From positions 18,532,811 to 18,596,810 of the forward strand of contig CP137675.1 in assembly GCA_037976565.1 (NCBI GenBank): a stretch of DNA of 64,000 nucleotides, given 5' to 3'. The position numbers and the translations under genes are program-made. This document shows positions 39,701 through 48,700 of this stretch, piece by piece. Positions within the stretch are counted from its first letter, which is position 1; every line of letters begins with the position of its first letter. The notes beneath the pieces were generated by a model, which saw only the letters and a list, made by a program, of their open reading frames with translations, had not been told where the DNA came from and did not search any database. This DNA comes from Mesocentrotus franciscanus (lineage: Eukaryota; Echinodermata; Echinoidea; Camarodonta; Strongylocentrotidae).

Positions 39701-42700
39701 TTCCCCCTCTCCTCCCCCCCCCCCCTCCCCTGGCCCCTCTCCCTCTCTTCTGGGACAAAAAGCCCTGTGGCATATTTATGGTACATAATTACTTCCCTGG
39801 TCTAAATCAAATTGGGTGAGTGTATGTAGGGGAAGAGTTATATATTTTATATTTTTGAAGGGAATGGCGCTTGACATGTCTGGCATTTAAGCATGAAATG
39901 CATATTAAAGGGCAATCCAACCCTTGTAAAAGTTGATTTGTATGGAAGCAGAAAAATAACAGAAACAGAATGGCAAAAGTTTGAAATGAATCGGACCAAT
40001 AGTAAGGAAGTTAAGAATGTTTGAAATATGAAATCACTAAGTCTATGCGAATCTCAAGTTGGCAGTTTGGTCAGTGGATTGTGACGTAGGACGTGGATAA
40101 CTCTCCCATTCGCTGTGTACAAAAATATCATTAATTTCTTGTAAATTCCTTCTCCCTTGGGGCACTACTCAAAATATATTATAGATAGCATATTATTATG
40201 GGTCCTCTTAAATAAATGGACCCTCCTGAGCCATGAATTTGTGGAAAATTGAAATTTTTGTCATTTTGTATGTTGGAACAGATGGGAAAGTAGTCCGGCA
40301 GTACATCACATTGACATCATCGCTTCAGCCAATTTCGAAGTGCCCATACGTATAGTGATTACAACTTTCAAAAATTCATAACTTTCTTGTATTTAGTCAG
40401 ATTTAATTAAAACTTTCATCAGTTTGCTTCTCTGATTTTTCTGCTTTCTTTTAGAATAGTTGTCTATTTTCCCTTTAAGAAGTAACGTTGGTTCAATCTC
40501 TTGTTGAACTGGTGTCAGTCTCCTGGGTGTGACAAGGGTACAAAGCTCTACATTGTACTGCACCTGTACTGCTATTCAAATAGTCTTTGCTGGAGGTAAA
40601 AGGAATGCATGATTTTTAATATTTCTAGTACATTATCTGAAAAGCTGAATGCTGCTTTCCCCTAAAGGTAACTGGTACCATTAAATGCATTATCATATCT
40701 GAGATAAACTACATGTACATGTATAATTATGTACATGTATGAATAAATTCAAACCTTGTCAAGGCCACAAAAGGCAAGAGAAATAAAAACATGGCTACTA
40801 TAGTCTGGTGATAGGCTTCACAATGCTTATTTCTTCCTAAAGAGAGAAAATATACTTGGCCACTATAGACAGGTAACCACTGTATTGGTAGCCAGGTTTA
40901 CATGTGGATATTAATCAACTCTTTAGATTGAAACTCTAGACAGCCACACTACTTGCGGTACTGTTGTATGTTATACATGCAAGTGTGACAATAGTCAGCT
41001 ATGGCAGTCCAATGTATACATCCATTATTATATCCTGCATCAAATTATTGGTTTTTGATTGGTTGAGAGCTCTTCACGTGACCAGAAATATTTCAACCAT
41101 TTTAAAGTTGCTCTAAAAAAAAGTACTATGTGGGAGTTGAAAATTCAGCGAGCGTACAGGATTTCAAATGCCTCCAGCGGGCTACTCTTGCGGTGTCACG
41201 GCGCTCACGCTGTGCAATCTACGCTGAGCCGCTGTCTAATTAACTGGCACTACTGCTCTGTTTTTGATGTAGGATATAAAACAAATATACCCCGCCTTCT
41301 TTTCGAAATACTGGTTAAAACTATAGAGTGGTGAAGTGTGACGTCATCAAAAATCTATTTTTGGAATTTCTCAATTTTTTCTTCATTTTCCGTAAGACCA
41401 CCAAAAATTATGTCCATATGTCGAAAACCAATTGAATAGGTTAAGTATTGGCTGAGATATGACCATCTGAATAAAAAGATTGCCTATGGGAACTCAGTGT
41501 TATATTGCTCTGGTTCATAACATTAGGAACCAGAGCAATATAACACTGAGTTCCTATAGGAAATCTATTTATTCAGATGGTCATATCTCGGCCATACTTA
41601 TGATATAATACATATTCAATTGGTTTTCGACATTTGGACATTATTTTTGATGCTCTTTCGGAAAATGAAGAAAAAATTGAGAAAGTCCAAAAATAGATTT
41701 TTATGACGTCACAGCTTCGGTACTCTATGGGCCTTGGTGACTGAGTCAACTCTTGCCCATGGTTTTAACCAGAACCTCTCAAGACAGTGTTTATTTGCAT
41801 ACTATACCAAGACAGGCAAAGAGTTCAAGACGAGAATGTTAAAGCCTACCTTTTAGATGGTCCAGTTTGTCTCCGTAGTGCATCTGAATCATGATATAGT
41901 TGATGCCGCTTGCCCCGCCCACATGAAAACCAACACCTGGTGATAAGAAAAGTAATAGAACACAATTGAATGAATGTGTCTTTGACTTAGATGTAACTTT
42001 AGTTCGGAAATAATCAAATAAAGTAAACATGGTTTAGCAAAATGTATATAGCACGTAAAGAGTGTTGGTTTAATATAGCAGTGAATTAAATTATAAATGA
42101 ATGTGCATGTAATTTGACATATCGGAATGACATTTCCTAATCAAGATAGTACACATTAGCAGATCTAGAGAGGTGGGGGGCTCTTGCCTCCCACCATTTT
42201 TTTGTGAGGCGCATGTAGAAAATGAATGCAAGAACCCCAAGCCCTTATCATCCCTCAAAAATGATTATTTTAGAACCACTCCTGATAGTACAAGTATTTA
42301 GTACTATTTACCAGCTCTACCTCTTTTTTCTTTCTTTCTTTCTTTCTCCTTTCTTCCTCCATCTATCTCTTTCTCTCTCTCTATCTTTCTTTCCCTTTTT
42401 TCTGTTTTTACTTTTCAATGGGATGTGGATGTGTCCCCCATGTGACCATGTTCCCTTTAGCTATGCCACTGTGAAAGATGCCGGAGAGAAAGAGAGATTT
42501 AAAATCAACATAAAGTCAAGTAAACTGTGATGAGGAAAAACAGACTCATTCTAGTTCCCCCCAAATCATGATGCAGGGCAAATTCTGATGAAAAATGCAT
42601 GGAAATAAAAGCAGCATAATCAATATGCAAGAAATTGGAATAACCTTGGATGGGTAATCTAATACTCATTTGCATCTGCTCACTGGATACATACAAAGAT

Positions 42701-45700
42701 GCTGGTGCTGACTACAGCTGATCTCCTGTGAAGTAGTGTTTGTAAACGGAGCCGGAGCCTAGAGGAAAATGTGCTTTCCATATATGGGATCCCTCTAATA
42801 ATGCAGTGTTAGTTTTTAGGGCACAAACCCTTGTCAGTTGCAGTACATAACAAGAGTGTCTTAACTACAGTGTAAGAGACTACATGTACTGTATGTCGAC
42901 TACATAGTCTACTGCACCCGAATGACCCGATCAACTCTGTACTATACTATAGCTGCTCCTAACAGAGCTAGGCTCCGCTCAAGACTGCATGGAATTGTAT
43001 TTTTAAAAGCATCAAATTAGAGTCTAGGACTGCAGACTAATACAGTGCAGCGTGGCTTCCATGGACATGTACTGAATGCAATAAGGATTCTGCTGAGCGA
43101 GCTTGCTTGCTTCCACTCGATGCTTTTATTAATGTAGGAGGTCATAAAGAAAGCAAAATGTGCCATATTGGATTATCTCACTCTCACATTATTGGTAATT
43201 GGTCATATGTTGTTCATGATCATAGAGTATTACAAATCTGAGTGGATAAATAACATTGGATTGTGTCTTTTTTCCTAACACTATCTTTTATCATCTCAGT
43301 ATGCAATATGGTCATGTAGGCTACATGGTATACCAGCATATGGTTGAAATATATTCCACTAAAAATAATCTTTATCTCTACCCCACCCCTTCTCTCTCTC
43401 TCTCTCTCTCTCACTCGATTATTATGTTTCAACATTACAACTACTTAATGATAATGTTCATGAATGTATGTATCAAATAATGTCCACTCTACAATCTCTC
43501 CTTTTATGATCTCGATATTTTTCTTTTAGGCAACTTTGAACTATTGTCATTTCAAGAGAGGCTTTAAAATTTACTACCAATATGTACCTGCATGTATTCT
43601 ATGTCAATCTCTGGAAACATAATTTGTGAGCATCCATCCCATTTGATTTTTACTGAATTTTTTATTTTCTTTAATTCATTTTTATTTATCAGATTTTCCT
43701 TACAACTTTGATCTCCTTCTCTCAATTTTAATAAAAAACTAACATACTTTGTGGGTAAACTTCCCCTTTAACACAATGACCCATGCCATGTATGCTTTCA
43801 GGCTGGCAAAATGTTCATTAGTACCGTACTATCAGTGGGGCTAAGCTTAGCCGACTCTGTTTTCACACTTGGGTTTTTACTCAAGAGGGCTAGCCCCACC
43901 GAAAACCGAGTACAGGATTATTTGGCCCTACATGTAGCAAAACTACAAATGGCAGGGTTAGCACCCAAATTGTGGTAAAATGCGGTGCTAAGGGCTGCAG
44001 TGAGAACCGAAATAAAGATAGTCCTGGGCTAAGGACAAGCAGTGCTAACCCATGAAGGTGGAAATTCCATATCCAATCAGACATAGTCTGGGGTGAATGA
44101 TTTTGAGTAAGAATAGCGTGGATTTCCATAGCCAGGTTAGGCAAATAGTAGGCACCAAGTGTAAAAAGCAAAGAAAAAAATAGTACAAGGCTAAAGTTAG
44201 TATGGCTTAGGATTAAGTACAGGGCTAAGAAAACCGAGTGTAAAAAGCATTCATAGAGACTGGTACCATTTCTCACCTTGAGGGATATCAGGAGACGATG
44301 CATCCCTTGCCCAGCCGAATAAGATGTTACTCTTCCCTGAACATGGACTCCCATGACAGGCACTGGAGAAATAAAGGTCAATAAATGGTTTCATTAGCAC
44401 ACTACATGTAAGACATGATAATGTACATTACAGGGTAGGTCCATTAAGAACATTAAACCTGCCATCAACAAATTTATATAATGTGAAGATCAGAAAATGG
44501 TTAAATTGTGCATCGATCTATATGTACATGTATCTTCAACATGGATTAGCTTAAGAGGTCTTAAACAAAAAACAATTATGTCAAAATACACTGTAAATTA
44601 TCAAGTAAAATATCGCTAAACATGAAGATATGGAACAATGTCGGTATATGTAGGTTAAAATATATCTCAAAACTAACCTCTTCTGTTAATAATATAATTG
44701 TAAAGCACATTTGAACATGTACCGGTATATGGAAATGTGCTATATGAATACATTATTATTATTATTATTATTATATATTTTTTTAATGATGGCGGCATAG
44801 CAAGGATAGGATGAGACAGAACACATGATGTACTTACCCAACTGTTTCTTCATTGTTGGGTATATCTGTACATCCATATACAAGCATATGGTGAATAGTT
44901 TTCATGGATGCTCTCGGCTCAAAATTTACTGCAAAAAGAAACAATGTACATTCATTAGTGATAGTGAAAAGAATGGAACACTTTAGTACTTAGATATACA
45001 CTGTACATCCAAAAATGAAGTATTGTCATTTCTTTTACTAGCATGGCCTCAAACACATATTGACTTCATTGAATACTTTCACCCCAGTTAAAAACAATGT
45101 ATTAACCTATGTTCTACTGAAGACTAATAGAGCTCATACAGCAATGTATTTCATCCTTGGGATTGTGATAATCGAAACAACACTCTGAGAATTTGAATTG
45201 CCAAGTGGTAATGGGAGATAGCATGGAATCGTGTGAGGTGCAGAGGGTGAGGTTGGGTGTATTAAAGTAAAACACAACTTACCAATATATGAATCTCTGA
45301 GTGGAGCAGCTTCAGCATAGCACAAGTATTCTTCAGGCTGCATAAAGGAAATACAGATACAGATGTTAATAACTAATCCGAACAAAAAAAAAACATAAGT
45401 AAATTTATAAAAGAAAGAAAGAAATGAATACAAACTGAATACATCATACATTGGCATGTACATCTTTCTTACTTTCACTCTCTGCATGACTGAAACTACT
45501 AAAATACACATATGCCCTCCATCTAATATTCATGGGAATTTCAGGAGATGTCAAATAACAAATGTCAACTCATTCATAAAAATCTTAATCATTCTCATCG
45601 GAAGGGGGTAAAATTGTACATGTAGGCTGATAGCAAACGCTTCATTCCTTCTTGCCAAGTTGCCTGTCTTCTTTACTGAGATTTATGATTGCACTTGGGA

Positions 45701-48700
45701 GAACAGTATAGCACAGCATATCATTAGGATACATGTACTTTTTATATATATTGTAATACATGTAAATGTAAATCTACTTTTCTGGTGTAAAAAAAAAAAG
45801 GAGAAGAACATTTTAATGCATCCTTCTGTAACATGCAGAAATGATAATCACTTGCACAAGTGTGTACACGTACATGTACAGGGGTGTATGCATAAGTATG
45901 ATGTTACATACAGTATACACATGTTTGCTCATGAACATGAGTTACATGTAAGCTGTAACTTATAGTTGTATTTCCATAATTCCAACATTAGACAAACCAT
46001 TTTTGAAACCTTACCTACATGTATGTTTGAATGATTTAATGATAAATAAAAGCAAGCTACATGTACCAACAAGTACATGTACAGGGTGTAAATAAAAGAA
46101 AATAAGCACATTTTTTTTTAAATTCTACATTTAAATTTATAACCCCAAGCTTCTTTCTGAATTACATGTATTATAATGCTCTATGCAATATACTGTATGT
46201 ACGGTCACTGTGTTATAAATACTGACAGAAAACCAACATGCAGTGTACATTAGTATTCATACATTTTAAATACAAATGTATGTGGGGGCCCTATTAATGA
46301 TTACCAACTTGCTTTTTTGTGGTCTATACCATATATTTGCATGGTATGTTTTATGTATTCTATTTTCTATTATATGTTTAGCTTTATACATGTACAGTAC
46401 ATGTAGTCATGTACATGTATGGTTCAATAAATTAAGATTGATCACACACATGAAGATTGCAGAAATGTATCAGTTCTCACTACAGTATACTGTACTGCAT
46501 GTACATGAACAACATGTAGGCCTAAAACAGAACACATTAAATATTTTTGTCTCACATTGACCATTGACACAACAAGTCACTATGAGTGCCATATTGCTGC
46601 AAAACTGATGAAATCAATAATCATACGGTAGTAATGATGTTCTCATAAACCCATCTCAAGAACACTACCAGCTCGGCTGACCATTACGGATGGGTTGCCG
46701 TGGTGATTCATGACATCATTGTTGTATCCTTCTCCCTGTTGTTTGCACTCTGCGGTTGGGTATACATGTAAATGTGCAAGTGTGTACATGTGTATGGGGT
46801 GGCTACGATACCATTGATACAAAAATAATGAAGGCATGGTCAATCACTGAAGCTAGGGTGTAATTGAGTAAACCTGATACCAAAACGGGGTTACATGTGT
46901 ATGAATGGCTGATTAATCAGAGGCAATAAATAAGAGTCATTTTTTTCTGCTCAGAGCCACAGCTCTTGGCACTGTGTTGAAATGAATACTAAAATGCCCT
47001 AGTCAGAAGTGGCACTATGGAAGACGTTTTATTGTACTGTATTAACCATTTAATGTACCTCCATTCTTAAGAACAAAACACAGAAAAAAAGAGAAAAGGG
47101 GATGCAGAAATACAACAACAACAACAAAAACATGCATTTATGTTGTAATAGTTGTTTAATGGTAATATTCAACTTTACACACGCTGAAAAATCACTCCGT
47201 ATAATCATAATGGGAAGCATAATTACATGTACATGTACATGTATATCAAGAGTGAACATTTCATGGAATTCCTGACCAATTTAGAGTACATTTCAGGCCA
47301 TTTTGCACATTTCAGTGAGTACTTCAGGCACATGTGTTATTGCACGCAAATCGAGTATGGAATGTAAAAGTGCAGTTTTTATTATTGCACTGATTGGATT
47401 TCTCATACTTGCCTTAGCAACTTTCCCAAATTTCAATCTATTCTGAACTAAATCGCCAATTTTCAATATGTTGTACTGTACTTAGTTAAGAGTAAACTCT
47501 AGAAGACATTTATTTTTAAATTGGACAATGAAAGTGGCAAGAACATGCATGCCTTTAAATGTACAAACTTTATGGCCAATTTATTATTTTTTAAAATTTG
47601 CAATTACATAAATATATTTTTTGCAGGATGATTTTCAAACTTTATAATAAGTGTCCCATTAGAGTCTATATCTTCCTGATACACCAGCCTCATGCACAGA
47701 CCTACATGTATACATGTGTTTTTTCTAGTTATTGCATTGTAATTTTTGTGTACAAAGCCTAAGATGGGAAAATTAATTCATTTGAAAAGTAATTAAAATA
47801 AGTTTTGCACTGCTTTTCATCTTCATACTTTATCTTACATACCCTACATGTAGTACATTGTACATGTACAGGTGTATGTATAGGGTTCTTTCTTACCTTT
47901 AATCTAATTCCAACTTTCCAAGACTTTCATTTTCTTATCAAAATGTTGAATGCTCAGAAGTTTGCAAAGAAACCCATAGGGGGATTTTACATACATGTCT
48001 GAGAAATTTCACATAAAATGTGTAGTGTAATCTACAGTGTATAGAGTTCAACTCACAAAAACTGCAATATTAGGTTGTCCTGTTTCTTTGATGCTAGTCT
48101 TCTTCTCAGACGTTCATTGTTAATCAAAATATTGAGCCCAGAATTTGTGTACTAATTACTAAATATATACATGTATAAACTACAGCTCCTCTTTCTGTAA
48201 GCGATTATCGATTGTACATCAGATGCCGTCTATGGATCATTTCAGATCTGCTGCAGATCACCTAATTTATCAGCAGTCATGAATTCTAGTCAAGTTTTGA
48301 TTTTTCTTTTACTACAATACACCTAAAAATATCATTTTCTTATCAATCAAGAAACTTTGGGATAGCAATTTTTCATTGAAACTACATGTAGAACACGGTA
48401 TAACCAGAAAATGCAAGGCATGAACAAATTCTACAAACAGCTACAAACTTACGCAAATTACCTGTAGCAACATTTTGTTTTTTTAGTTAATTATTTTGCA
48501 CCATGAAAGTTTCTTATTTTACAGTAGTACAGTACTCAGTAGCAGTTTGTTGAATTTCATTCCACATTCACACAAAATTCATGTCTCTGTATGGGACAGT
48601 TTAATTGACATTATACACACAGCCACAGGAGATCTTCACATTTGTTTACCGTAACAACACATAAAAACCCTTTTCTATTTACCCTATCACCTGAAAACAA

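Larger units (their letters stand above)
27939..41849. other. PAM intron 5 (13.9 kb)
   Basis: The largest intron. It holds two GAA/CTT arrays, two TTAA-flanked elements, a GTCCACACAC element, a CATTAGGGAC hairpin element, a SINE and a large foldback. No exon of PAM is missing here: phases across exons 5 and 6 agree. No nested gene was recognised. Confidence 0.8.
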
